Shown here piece after piece: positions 6,916-15,979 of a stretch of 64,000 nt of DNA. The notes beneath the pieces were generated by a model. It was not told where the DNA came from. It ran no database searches and was given only the letters and a program-made list of their open reading frames with translations. Source of the stretch: Paenibacillus caui. Lineage in GTDB: Bacteria > Bacillota > Bacilli > Paenibacillales > Paenibacillaceae. The stretch covers positions 1 to 64,000 of the forward strand of contig NZ_JAIOGQ010000027.1 in NCBI RefSeq assembly GCF_019904135.1, given 5' to 3'. Position 1 is the first letter of the stretch. Each line of letters begins with the position of its first letter. The position numbers were made by a program, and so were the translations under genes.

Positions 6916-8791
6916 CTTCTGTGCCTTTTCCTTTTACACTCGTAAACTCAATCTCGCCCTGCATCACTTCAATAATACGGAAGGTGACCATGAGTCCTAA
7001 TCCGGTGCCTTTGGTCTTGTTGGAGAAATAAGGCTCCCCTAATCTGGCAAGCTCCGCTTCTGTCATGCCTTCTCCGTTATCCTTCACGTGAATATAAACG
7101 TTCTCATTCTCTTCATAGGCCCAAACCCTGATTTCCCCTTCGCCTTGCAGCGATTCAATACTGTTCTTGATAATATTGATAAAGGCCTGCTTGAACTTCG
7201 ATGAGCTTCCCGTCATATGCAGATGCTCCGGAATATCGACATCTATTTTGCCGCCCAGCAGATTGGCCATCGGAATCAGGATACTTTCAATATGCTTGAA
7301 TTCCTGCAGAATATTGAGCTTGCTGACTTTGCCCACCTCCGGCTTCGCGAATGTCAGAAAGTCAGTAATAATGTCTGATGCACGATCAAGCTCCTCAAGC
7401 GCCATAGCGAGATAAACCTTCTCCTGATTGTTCTCCGATTTCTCGTTAAGCAACTGGATGAACCCGCGCGTCACCTGCAGCGGATTGCGGACTTCGTGAG
7501 CGACCGAGGCGGCCAGCTCGCTAATAATATCCATCTTCTCGGACCTTTGCAGCTCATTGTTGAACATTTCCAGTCTTTTCGAATATTCCACAACCTGCTC
7601 GTGATTTTTGGCAAACCGGCGCCCCAAGATAATAATAAGCGAAAGCACAAAGCAAAGGACGCCCCATTTCCATAAAAAAAACCGGTAATCCTGTTCCTTT
7701 GCAAAATACCAGATTAACTCGACCAACGCCGTAAAGGTAAATATGGAAAAACCAATGGTAAAAATAATACCTTCTTTTTTTCCCATAACCGCGTTAATAA
7801 TGGCACAGGCGAACAGAAAAGCAAGCTGAAAGATGATCAGATAGCCTAGCAGCCTGACCGTTATAAAGCGGTAGCTTTGAATGTTCATTTGAATCCCGAG
7901 ACGATTAGCCAGCAGCAAAATTGCGCAAAGTCCTGAGTATACCATCTGGAATTGGCGGAATCTGCGGAAAAGAAATAAAAACCCACTCTTATCAAAAATT
8001 TGCTCAACATAATAGGTGAATACAGGAAAAAACACAAACATCGATAGATCAAACAGATTGTCATAAAGTGCCTCATACTCTCCATAAAAATTGTACATAA
8101 AAGGCGAGTAAGTAATAACCAAAATGCCGATACATAATATAACGATCGAGAGGGATAGCCAGCCCTTCATATTCTCATCATTTAAGAACAAGGAACACAT
8201 GAGCATAATAACCGCGATAAAAATAAAAGCGCTGCCGAGGATAAAGTCGGACAAATCCTTTTTCACAAACTCAATAAGCAGCGCGTTAAAGTTGCCGTAC
8301 GAGACTTCGCCTTTAAGGCCGATCTGATCTCTGGACGACGAAACCCCGATATACATCACACGTTGAGCTTTCCCGGGTGAAATGGGTAGCAGAATATTAT
8401 TGGAATAAGGAACAGTCTTGTGATTGGTTTGGTAAACAACCCGATTATCGAACAGGACAAGCACCTGTTTTCCGAACAGGTTTTGCATCATAATGACGGA
8501 GCTGCCGCTTTTTGCAGGGAGAACCAGCCTGATCCACGCCGCTGCAGATCCATGTTCGCCCTTCGGCACACCAGGCAGCGGATTTGCCGTGCTCGCTGTC
8601 TTCCATCCTTCCAATTGACCCAGCTGCGCCTCGGTAACGGACGGATCCAGCTTGTCCACCCAAACCAGCTGCCATTCTTTGATCTTGTCGGTTTCATATT
8701 TGTTTTTCAGATCTATTACAGGCATAATCGCCGTCCCCACAACGGTCAGGACTAGTATGACAATGACAATTTTGAGCAGCAAATATTTCAT
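6884..8791 (-). CDS. Membrane sensor histidine kinase, 7TM-type sensor, phosphorelay-like
   Basis: 635 residues. One N-terminal membrane helix is followed by an extracellular beta-rich domain (about 30-180) and seven hydrophobic helices (about 180-400), the layout of 7TMR-DISM sensors. A HisKA domain has the phospho-His motif SVAHEVRNPLQ, and the HATPase domain shows N (NIIKNSIES), DNGEGM and GTGLGL. The HEVRNPL box resembles the KinA-E sporulation kinases rather than the HisKA_3 type of ComP. No response regulator is adjacent, which fits an orphan phosphorelay kinase. It converges on the NHLP gene; a functional link is possible but not shown. Start 8791 has AGGGGTG before ATG; a GTG at 8821 is the alternative. 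Confidence 0.85.
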   Translation of the reverse strand: MKYLLLKIVIVILVLTVVGTAIMPVIDLKNKYETDKIKEWQLVWVDKLDPSVTEAQLGQLEGWKTASTANPLPGVPKGEHGSAAAWIRLVLPAKSGSSVIMMQNLFGKQVLVLFDNRVVYQTNHKTVPYSNNILLPISPGKAQRVMYIGVSSSRDQIGLKGEVSYGNFNALLIEFVKKDLSDFILGSAFIFIAVIMLMCSLFLNDENMKGWLSLSIVILCIGILVITYSPFMYNFYGEYEALYDNLFDLSMFVFFPVFTYYVEQIFDKSGFLFLFRRFRQFQMVYSGLCAILLLANRLGIQMNIQSYRFITVRLLGYLIIFQLAFLFACAIINAVMGKKEGIIFTIGFSIFTFTALVELIWYFAKEQDYRFFLWKWGVLCFVLSLIIILGRRFAKNHEQVVEYSKRLEMFNNELQRSEKMDIISELAASVAHEVRNPLQVTRGFIQLLNEKSENNQEKVYLAMALEELDRASDIITDFLTFAKPEVGKVSKLNILQEFKHIESILIPMANLLGGKIDVDIPEHLHMTGSSSKFKQAFINIIKNSIESLQGEGEIRVWAYEENENVYIHVKDNGEGMTEAELARLGEPYFSNKTKGTGLGLMVTFRIIEVMQGEIEFTSVKGKGTEAVIRFPSSID

Positions 8792-9105
8792 TGAACACCC
8801 CTGCGGATTAGAAGTAATCACGGACTTAACTTATAATAATCTTACGGTTTCGGCTTGGAAGCAAGTACAAAAACACACATTAACATTATCAAATTTTTCC
8901 AGTATGGTAAATAGATAAATAATACGGGAAGGAAGTTTATGCATAAATTTCCTTCGTAAAGCGGAGCCTATGTTCGGGTTCTAAATTAAAATGCGGCCTT
9001 GCAAAAAATCGGCTGAAATTTGCCAAAGTTTATTCCAAAAGCATTCTCGGTTATTATAAAAGTAATAACATACTGACATAGCACATCGAGGAGGTCATTC
9101 ACTAC

Positions 9106-9861
9106 ATGAAACGGCACATCACCTTCAAGCTGGCCGCATTCTGCATGCTGGTCATTCTGGCCATTTCAGCAACCGGCTGCGGTTCGAAACCGAATGCCGG
9201 CCAAAATTCCAACAACAGCGGCAGCTCAAGCAATGCCAGCAGCTCTAACGCTTCCGGCAACGCAAGCTCAACTCAACCAGGCAATAGCGCTTCTCCTGAA
9301 GTTAAACCCGATCCCAAGTTCTCTTCAAGCGATGACCCGATTGTAACCATTGAACTCAAGAGCGGCGACAAGATCGAAATCGAGCTTTACCCGAAGGCAG
9401 CGCCAAACACGGTCAACAATTTTATTTCGCTGATAAAGAAAGGATTTTATGACGGGACGAAGTTTCATCGCGTTATCCCCGGTTTTATGATTCAAGGCGG
9501 CGACCCGTCAGGAAACGGGACCGGCGGCCCCGGCTATTCCATTGCCGGAGAGTTTATTGCCAATGGTATCGAGAATAATTTGAAACATACGCGAGGGGTC
9601 ATTTCCATGGCGCGTGCCCAGGATCCGGATTCTGCGGGTTCCCAGTTCTTCATTATGGTAAATGCCGCAAATTATTTGGACGGGCAGTATGCCGGTTTCG
9701 GAAAAGTAGTCAAAGGCATGAGTACGGTCGACGCTATTGTAAATTTGCCTCGTAACAGCGATAATCTTCCTGACGAGAACGACCTTGCGGTTATGAGCAA
9801 AGTTACCGTCGACACGAAAGGCAAGGATTATCCCGAGCCACAAATCATCAAAAATAAGTAA
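9106..9861 (+). CDS. Cyclophilin-type peptidyl-prolyl isomerase lipoprotein
   Basis: 251 residues. The signal peptide ends in lipobox SATGC, then a low-complexity Ser/Asn/Gly linker (about residues 28-68) spaces the enzyme from the membrane. The cyclophilin domain (about 80-245) shows FHRVIPGFMIQGGDP and SMARAQDPDSAGSQFFI with the catalytic Arg, Phe, Met and Gln. It should speed prolyl cis-trans isomerisation in proteins outside the membrane. Monocistronic, ribosome site GAGGAGGT, strong terminator after it. Confidence 0.93.
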   Translation: MKRHITFKLAAFCMLVILAISATGCGSKPNAGQNSNNSGSSSNASSSNASGNASSTQPGNSASPEVKPDPKFSSSDDPIVTIELKSGDKIEIELYPKAAPNTVNNFISLIKKGFYDGTKFHRVIPGFMIQGGDPSGNGTGGPGYSIAGEFIANGIENNLKHTRGVISMARAQDPDSAGSQFFIMVNAANYLDGQYAGFGKVVKGMSTVDAIVNLPRNSDNLPDENDLAVMSKVTVDTKGKDYPEPQIIKNK

Positions 9862-9872
9862 GCCTTAAGCAG

Positions 9873-9937
9873 ACAGGCGTATCAGGAGACTAAGCGAAGA
9901 TCAAGCGCTTAGTCTCCAAGATGCGCCTGTTATTTTT
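9873..9937 (+). terminator. Intrinsic terminator of the cyclophilin gene
   Basis: A long stem (ACAGGCG...CGCCTGT with inner GGAGACTAAGCG/GCGCTTAGTCTCC) is followed by TATTTTT. Confidence 0.9.
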
Positions 9938-10045
9938 ATAAAACAAAAAAAGGATTGTCCGATCCATTATTGATAATATTTGCCATAGGTTTTATAATTT
10001 GAAGTAGAGATTGGAATTATTTTACTAATAAAGAAGGAGAAAGCA

Positions 10046-10483
10046 ATGTTCGGACGCTTCTTTAAACGGCGGGAGCCCGTCTCTGGATCCATTATTTTCA
10101 CAACCTTGTACGGTGGACTAGGAGAATCCTCAGGAATTTATGTCGGGAACCAGAATGTAATTACCTTAACCTATAAAGGCATCCTTCAGCTCATTACGAT
10201 CGAACAGTTTGGCAAACTCCATCCCACTTCTTTCAATAGCGAAATTTACGCACCCTATGAAATTACCACAAGAAAACCTGTTTCTTTCCCGGAAGCGGCA
10301 AGAAGAGCCCAGGCCCTCCTTGAAGGGAATGAGAGCTACAAGCTGATGCTCATAAACTCACACCAGTTCTGTTCCGGCTGTATTACCGGGAATTTTGAGA
10401 ACGAGGATGTCGGACTGTCTGAATTGAAACAGCGGATCGAATCCTGTTATCCTAACCGGTTGGACTGGTTTAAACAAAATTGA
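10046..10483 (+). CDS. LRAT-like protein lacking the catalytic residues
   Basis: 145 residues. The order of elements follows LRAT/NlpC-P60-type papain-fold proteins: GSIIF near the start, GIYVGNQNVITL, then a helix with AARRAQALLEG, then YKLMLINSHQFCSGCITG. In active LRAT proteins the first strand carries a catalytic His (HxGIYVGDG) and the helix a catalytic Cys (NCEHF). Here these read SSGIYVG and NSHQF, so both are lost although the scaffold is kept. A binding rather than enzymatic role, or a diverged lineage, is implied. The nearby Cys in SHQFC cannot simply substitute by position. Single gene with an AAGGAGAAAGC site. Family assignment is by pattern and moderately sure. Confidence 0.55.
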   Translation: MFGRFFKRREPVSGSIIFTTLYGGLGESSGIYVGNQNVITLTYKGILQLITIEQFGKLHPTSFNSEIYAPYEITTRKPVSFPEAARRAQALLEGNESYKLMLINSHQFCSGCITGNFENEDVGLSELKQRIESCYPNRLDWFKQN

Positions 10484-10545
10484 TTGACCCAAGTAGTTTA
10501 AATAAGACCTCCGGCGATGGAGGTCCATTTCATGTTAAGGTCGTA

Positions 10546-10833
10546 TTATGATTTTCGCTTGGACGCCATTTCATCATGTGCCTGACGAAATTTTTTGTTT
10601 TGCGCGGCGTGGAGAAATCCCCCGATACTGTAAATCGCTATGCTGCCAACAATGCAGCCGATTCCACCCATTAAATACATGTTACGGTCATTGAAATCCG
10701 ACAAACGAATGAGGCAAAGAATAACTCCCACAACAAAGATTACCCAGGCTATGCTTGTGAGCGTCAAAGCAAAATAATGCCCGTTTTCCTTCATCTGTTT
10801 TCTGCTCTTGAATGGATATATTTTAGCGGCCAT
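10546..10833 (-). CDS. Small membrane protein, two helices
   Basis: 95 residues with hydrophobic segments at about 22-45 and 57-78 separated by a short polar loop, and charged ends. I recognise no family. Start 10833 is preferred because GGGAG stands 8 bases before it; the GTG at 10842 directly abuts that site. A short GACCTCC/GGAGGTC hairpin (about 10506-10526) separates it from the convergent LRAT-like gene. Confidence 0.6.
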   Translation of the reverse strand: MAAKIYPFKSRKQMKENGHYFALTLTSIAWVIFVVGVILCLIRLSDFNDRNMYLMGGIGCIVGSIAIYSIGGFLHAAQNKKFRQAHDEMASKRKS

Positions 10834-11021
10834 GCTGATCACTCCCGGCAGTATTTTCGAACCAGTTCCTTACCCATGTCTTCGTCATTCGCTTTGTTCT
10901 GTATACTAACCGTTTCCGCCAAAAATTAAACATCCGGCGACCGCCACCAACTTACCTGGATCCACGAGGTACACCGCTATTTCATTCCACGAGACCTACA
11001 GGTTCCGGAGCAGCGATTGCC

Positions 11022-11405
11022 TCAGGTTTCAATCAGCAGGTCGTCCCTAATGAGCTTTCGAACTTCAACGGCTGAGCTGGCTGGCGGATTCAATGTATTG
11101 ACGTACTGATCCCGAATATCCCGGACAACCTGCATTTGCGAAATGTCGGTTAAAAAAAAGGTCAATTTCACCACATCATTAAAGCCTGCATCTGCAGCTT
11201 CCAATGCGGATTGGATATTCTCGAAAACCTGTTTCGTTTGTTTGGCCAGATCCCCTCTACCAACTACTTCTCCCTCCTTGTTTAAGGCCACCTGTCCGGA
11301 AACATAAATCGTCCGTGCGTTTCTAACTTCCACCATATTCGTGTAACCATTCGATGCTGGCATTGTTTCAGGGTTTATGAATTTTATTCGTTCACTATCC
11401 TGCAT
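11022..11405 (-). CDS. RidA (YjgF/YER057c/UK114) family protein
   Basis: 127 residues. RidA proteins hydrolyse reactive enamines and imines released by PLP enzymes. The fold signature is present: IYVSGQVALN, QTKQVFENIQSALEAADAG, VVKLTFFLTD and the C-terminal strand ending DDLLIE. The usual end (LLVEIEAIA) is cut short by about six residues, and the arginine that binds the carboxylate in archetypal RidA is not obvious in the PASSAVEVRKL segment, so this is one of the divergent Rid subgroups. Ribosome site AAAGGAGAAA. Monocistronic. Confidence 0.85.
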   Translation of the reverse strand: MQDSERIKFINPETMPASNGYTNMVEVRNARTIYVSGQVALNKEGEVVGRGDLAKQTKQVFENIQSALEAADAGFNDVVKLTFFLTDISQMQVVRDIRDQYVNTLNPPASSAVEVRKLIRDDLLIET

Positions 11406-11594
11406 CTAGTTTTCTCCTTTCGATTTACCCGAAATACTGTTTTAAATCTTAAATTCCACGACCAGCTAACATTTCCTAGTAAATACATTTTATCATACTT
11501 TAGGCATTTACCGGTAGTTCCTGGCATGAAGCAAAAAGGTCGAGCCGGGGAAGAATTGCAGATCCTTGCCTACCTTTATTCCCGAATTAAAAAT

Positions 11595-11647
11595 GAAAAA
11601 AAGGAGCAGCCCCTCAGCAGTTAAAAACTGCTTTGGGGACAGCTCCC
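11595..11647 (-). terminator. Intrinsic terminator of the qox operon
   Basis: On the minus strand GGAGCTGTCCCC...AGCAG pairs with CTGCT...GGGGCTGCTCC and runs into seven T, 20 bases after the last gene. Confidence 0.85.
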
Positions 11648-11667
11648 GTATAACATCCAAAAATGGA

Positions 11668-12012
11668 TTAGTAACCTATTTTGTTGTACTCCATAATCCA
11701 GATGGAACCGCCAACGACCGTAATCAGGATAATTATGCCTAGCACCAGCCCCATCACATTCCAGCGAGGTTTCTCGGTCTCCCTGATATGCATGAAGAAG
11801 AACAGCTGAACCACCAGCTGCAGAACTGCAGCAACGAAAATCACCACAAATGTAGCGGTGCGGTTCAACAGATCATTCAGAACGATGACCAGGGGAATGA
11901 TGGTGAGAACGATGGAAAGCACAAAACCGGTGACATACGATTTAAGCGATCCATGTCCTTCATGCGAATCGTGGCCGTGTGAACCTGTCTCCGCTGTTTT
12001 ATGTTGTGCCAT
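11668..12012 (-). CDS. qoxD: Quinol oxidase subunit IV
   Basis: 114 residues. A His-rich cytoplasmic start (HGHDSHEGHG) precedes three membrane helices, with FFFMHIRETEKPRWN between helices 2 and 3, typical of CyoD/QoxD. The subunit helps assemble or stabilise the terminal oxidase. It is the last gene of the operon, one base after qoxC. Confidence 0.9.
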   Translation of the reverse strand: MAQHKTAETGSHGHDSHEGHGSLKSYVTGFVLSIVLTIIPLVIVLNDLLNRTATFVVIFVAAVLQLVVQLFFFMHIRETEKPRWNVMGLVLGIIILITVVGGSIWIMEYNKIGY

Positions 12013-12013
12013 G

Positions 12014-12631
12014 TTACATCACCCCCATCAGATAAACGATCGTGAGCAGGAAAATCCAGATAACGTCCAAAAAGTGCCAATACAAGCTGATAACGGTAAC
12101 CTTTCCTTTGGTTGTTTCCGTAATTCCCCGTTTGCCCAATTGAATCATAAGTCCGATCATCCACGCCAGACCCAGGGAAACGTGAAGTCCGTGCGTACCG
12201 ACCAGAGTGAAGAAGGCAGACAGAAATGCGCTTGTTGTAAATGTTGCCCCTTCATTCACCATATTCACAAACTCGGATACTTCAAGTCCGATAAATGCAG
12301 CACCAAGCAGAGCGGTAACGATCAGCCAGCCGATCAGCTGTTTCTTCTGATTCCGGTTCATGGCAAGCACTGCCAATCCGCTGGTGAAGCTGCTTGTCAG
12401 CAGGATAAATGTTTCGGCGATAACACCCGGCATTTCAAACAATTCTTCTGCGGTCGGTCCCCCTGCCGTATTTTGCCGCAGAACGATATACGTGGCAAAC
12501 AATACGGAGAACAGAATGACGTCGGAAATCAGGAAGAACCAGAAACCAAGAATTTTAAGCTCATTCGGATCGTGATGCCCATGGTCATGGTCTGCACTAT
12601 GCTTACCCTTGTGTGCAACGCTTTGTGCCAT
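12014..12631 (-). CDS. qoxC: Quinol oxidase subunit III
   Basis: 205 residues with five hydrophobic helices, the number found in quinol-type subunit III. Conserved stretches include LGFWFFLISDVILFSVLFAT and GTHGLHVSLGLAWM, the latter with the His pair typical of the family. The N-terminus is His-rich (HKGKHSADHDHGHH). Its first base overlaps the last base of the qoxB stop, implying translational coupling. Confidence 0.93.
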   Translation of the reverse strand: MAQSVAHKGKHSADHDHGHHDPNELKILGFWFFLISDVILFSVLFATYIVLRQNTAGGPTAEELFEMPGVIAETFILLTSSFTSGLAVLAMNRNQKKQLIGWLIVTALLGAAFIGLEVSEFVNMVNEGATFTTSAFLSAFFTLVGTHGLHVSLGLAWMIGLMIQLGKRGITETTKGKVTVISLYWHFLDVIWIFLLTIVYLMGVM

Positions 12632-14598
12632 TATACAGACCCCCTTATTGCCGCTTCGGTGCGTTTGATCTCATCTACAGGGATATAATAATCAGTGTCG
12701 TAAGAGAAAGAACGTGCGATCATGCAGAGCGCAACACCGATCAGACCCGGCACATAGAACCACCACCAGCCGAATACGAAGCCGAAGCCTGCCACAAACC
12801 AGCATACCGACATGATAATCGGAATTGCGGAGTTTTTAGGCATATGAATCGGTTCGAGCTCAGGCTGCGGATCGTCCGCAATGCCTTTGGCACGGCGTTC
12901 TTTCGTCTCCCACCAGTCATCCACGGCGCGAACGCGCGGAATAACGGCAAAGTTATATTCGGGAGCCGGTGAGGCAGTTGTCCATTCAAGTGTACGGGCA
13001 TCCCAAGGATCATTGGAAACCTTCTTATGCTTAAATACGCTCTTAACGATTTGTGCAACTTGCAAAATAAAGGCGATACCCATCAAAAATGCGCCGATCG
13101 TCGAAATAAAGTTAAGCGGCGCCCAGCCCGTATCCCAGGAATACTCGCTGATCCGGCGGGTCATACCCATGAGTCCCAAGGAATATTGCGGCATGAAGCA
13201 CACGTAGAAGCCGATGTTCCAGAACCAGAACGCCCATTTGCCGAGGGTGTGATCCAGCTTGAATCCGAACATTTTTGGCCACCAATAATACAGACCTGCA
13301 AAATAACCGAACACTACGCCGCCGATCAGCACTTGGTGGAAGTGCGCGATGAGGAAGTAGCTGTTATGGAACTGGAAGTCGGCAGGGGCTACGGACAGCA
13401 GAACCCCTGTCATCCCGCCGACAACGAAGCACGGAATGAAAGCGATGGTCCACATCATCGGCAGTTCAAAACGGATGCGGCCTTGATACATCGTAAACAA
13501 CCAGTTGAATATTTTAACACCTGTCGGTATGGCAATCAGCATCGTCGTAATCGCAAAGAATGCATTGATATCCGCGCCCGAGCCCATCGTAAAGAAGTGA
13601 TGCAGCCAGGTGAAGAACGACAGTACGCTGATTACCAGCATGGCAAATACCATCGATTTGTAACCAAAAAGCCGTTTGCGCGAGAATGTCGCCACAACTT
13701 CGGAGAAAATACCGAATGCAGGGAGGATCACGATATAAACTTCAGGATGACCCCACATCCAGAACAAGTTGATATACATCATCGGATTGCCGCCAAGATC
13801 AAGCGTAAAGAAATGCGCTCCGCCAAAGCGGTCAAGGAACAACAGCGCAAGCGTTACGGTCAGAATCGGGAATGCAAGCACGATGATGATGCATGTTGCG
13901 AATACAGACCAGGAGAACATCGGCATTTTCATCAAGGTCATGCCTGGCGCGCGCATCTTGATCAGCGTTACCAGGAAGTTGATGCCTGTCGCAAGCGAGC
14001 CGATCCCTGAAATCTGAATGCCCCAGATATAGAAGTTCTCTCCTACACCCGGATTATGCATAAGCCCCGCCAATGGCGGATAACTGGTCCAGCCTGCATC
14101 CGGCGAACCGCCGATTACGAAGGACAGGTTGAACAGCATCGCGCCCATGAAGAACAACCAGAAGCTCAGCGCGTTCAGGAACGGGAACGCAACGTCGCGC
14201 GCTCCGATTTGAAGCGGAACAATAATATTGAACAATCCGAACATCAGCGGCATTGCCATGAACAGGATCATAACCGTTCCGTGAGTCGTGAACACCTGGT
14301 TATAATGTTCAGGGTGCAAAAATTTGATATCCGGAAGCGCAATTTGCGTCCGCATCATCAGCGCGTCTACACCGCCGCGGAACAGCATAAGCAGCGCTGC
14401 CAGGATATACATAATACCGATCTTTTTGTGGTCTACTGTGGTCAGCCAGTTCTTCCAGAGCCAGGTCCATTTCTTGAAATAGGTCAGTACCCCGATAATG
14501 GCGGCACTCGCCAGCACGATCGAGACATCCGCACCATAGATCAGCGGATCACCCGTGACGAAGAACCACGATGCAAAGTCTTTTATTGAATCAAGCAT
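12631..14598 (-). CDS. qoxB: Quinol oxidase subunit I (haem-copper catalytic subunit)
   Basis: 655 residues, the usual size. It reduces oxygen to water using quinol electrons and pumps protons. Visible: FTTHGTVMIL with the low-spin haem His, the Cu-B/active-site stretch WGHPEVYIVILPAFG with His and cross-linked Tyr, the LHHFFTMG His pair, and HFHQVLIGG with haem ligands. The region WDARTLEWTTASPAPEYNF near the C-terminus is typical of subunit I. It lies between qoxA (21-base gap) and qoxC (1-base overlap). Confidence 0.95.
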   Translation of the reverse strand: MLDSIKDFASWFFVTGDPLIYGADVSIVLASAAIIGVLTYFKKWTWLWKNWLTTVDHKKIGIMYILAALLMLFRGGVDALMMRTQIALPDIKFLHPEHYNQVFTTHGTVMILFMAMPLMFGLFNIIVPLQIGARDVAFPFLNALSFWLFFMGAMLFNLSFVIGGSPDAGWTSYPPLAGLMHNPGVGENFYIWGIQISGIGSLATGINFLVTLIKMRAPGMTLMKMPMFSWSVFATCIIIVLAFPILTVTLALLFLDRFGGAHFFTLDLGGNPMMYINLFWMWGHPEVYIVILPAFGIFSEVVATFSRKRLFGYKSMVFAMLVISVLSFFTWLHHFFTMGSGADINAFFAITTMLIAIPTGVKIFNWLFTMYQGRIRFELPMMWTIAFIPCFVVGGMTGVLLSVAPADFQFHNSYFLIAHFHQVLIGGVVFGYFAGLYYWWPKMFGFKLDHTLGKWAFWFWNIGFYVCFMPQYSLGLMGMTRRISEYSWDTGWAPLNFISTIGAFLMGIAFILQVAQIVKSVFKHKKVSNDPWDARTLEWTTASPAPEYNFAVIPRVRAVDDWWETKERRAKGIADDPQPELEPIHMPKNSAIPIIMSVCWFVAGFGFVFGWWWFYVPGLIGVALCMIARSFSYDTDYYIPVDEIKRTEAAIRGSV

Positions 14599-14619
14599 AG
14601 AGGGTCTCCTTCCCTTTCA

Positions 14620-15615
14620 TCAGTGTCCAGGATGGGACTCGCCCATCTGGTGGGAATCATGGCTCATGCCCGGCATGTCCATGTCCGTTCCATCTTTTTT
14701 GGTTTCATCGGCCGTTCCTGAAGAACCATGGTGGCTGCTTTGGCCGTCAACAACATACTTGAAGGCAATTTTGTCGTACAATCCTTCAGGGAAGGAGGAA
14801 AACTCGGTTTCACCCATTACGCCAGGCTTAGCAAGATCTGCGTAACTTGCCTCCGTGAGCGTGCTGCCTTTGTTCTCCTTCACTTTGTCAACCCATTTCT
14901 GATAGTCGTCCCCAGTCACAGCATGTACGTCAAATGTCATTTTGCCAAAATGTTCCCCTGTAAAGTTCGCGCCCGAACCGAAATAGGTGCCAACCTCGTC
15001 AGCCTTCAGGTACAGCGTCATGGACATTCCGGACATCGCGTAGATCTGTCCGCCGAGCTGCGGAATCCAGAACGAGTTCATAGGAGAATCGGCTGAGAGT
15101 TGAAAGCGAACCGGTACATCTTCCGGAATGGTCAGCGTATTGACTGTCGCAATTCCTTCCTCCGGATACATAAACAGCCATTTCCAGTCAAGCGAAACAA
15201 CCTGAATGGTTAGCGGCTTCTGGTTCGCATCAATCGGTTTGGAAGGCTCCAGCGCATACGTATACCGTGCCGTTACCGCAGCAAGGACAACGATAATTAG
15301 GATTGGAACTCCCCACCATATGGTTTCAAGAATGGTGCTGTCATGCCAGTTGGGTTTGTAAGCCGCTTTGCGCTTCGGATTGTCGCGATAACGCCATACA
15401 ATAATAGCAGTCAGGATCAGAACCGGAACAATCACGATGCTGCAGAGCACCGTCGAAATGATGATCAAATCCTTCTGCGCTTCCCCAATTGGCCCCTTCG
15501 GGTCGAGGACAAGGTAATCCGCAGTAAAGAACATGCCCCAGATAAGCGCTCCCAAGGTCACCAAAGTGACAACCACCGCGATCAGCGTTCGAAGCGATCT
15601 TGGTTTTTTATCCAT
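14620..15615 (-). CDS. qoxA: Quinol oxidase subunit II with a His/Met-rich tail
   Basis: 331 residues. Two N-terminal helices are followed by the periplasm-facing cupredoxin domain. The Cu-A motif of cytochrome c oxidases (Cys-x3-Cys-x3-His) is absent; its place reads GANFTGEHFGKM, as expected for a quinol oxidase. Odd feature: after the domain there is a tail of about 45 residues with SSHHGSSG, DMDMPGMSHDSH and ESHPGH, rich in His and Met, resembling copper-binding segments. Start at 15615 fits GGAGAGAGG; the longer frame to 15666 has no such site. First gene of qoxABCD. Confidence 0.92.
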   Translation of the reverse strand: MDKKPRSLRTLIAVVVTLVTLGALIWGMFFTADYLVLDPKGPIGEAQKDLIIISTVLCSIVIVPVLILTAIIVWRYRDNPKRKAAYKPNWHDSTILETIWWGVPILIIVVLAAVTARYTYALEPSKPIDANQKPLTIQVVSLDWKWLFMYPEEGIATVNTLTIPEDVPVRFQLSADSPMNSFWIPQLGGQIYAMSGMSMTLYLKADEVGTYFGSGANFTGEHFGKMTFDVHAVTGDDYQKWVDKVKENKGSTLTEASYADLAKPGVMGETEFSSFPEGLYDKIAFKYVVDGQSSHHGSSGTADETKKDGTDMDMPGMSHDSHQMGESHPGH

Positions 15616-15979
15616 CTTTCCTCTCTCCTTAATAAGCCTTAATAACGTTTTGTTAACGCCGGACATTGCAAAACTATTTTACAATGCATCAACTTAACCC
15701 ACCTTATAAAGATAGCAGAAAACGAAGCGTTAGATTGCTTTTTTAACAAAATTGTCGATATTTTATTTGTTTTTTGTGATTTTATTCCCAAACTTTCTGA
15801 AATATATCATTTTTATTGTTGCAATAAATAGAGATTTCTATACAATGCAGCATTTATTTACACGGGGTAAACGAGTCATAAGATCCTCAGTGTGCTTCTG
15901 ATTCTGGAGCATCGAAACCGGCATGTCCGCATGATATAATAGCTTCCGTATTGTTGATGATGAAGGAGTGAGCAATGAA

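Noticed and set aside
5577-8791. Calling the region a true comQXP quorum-sensing locus
   Set aside because: The precursor has an NHLP leader rather than a ComX pre-sequence, the synthase motifs are placed differently from ComQ, and the kinase is not of the ComP HisKA_3 type and points the other way.
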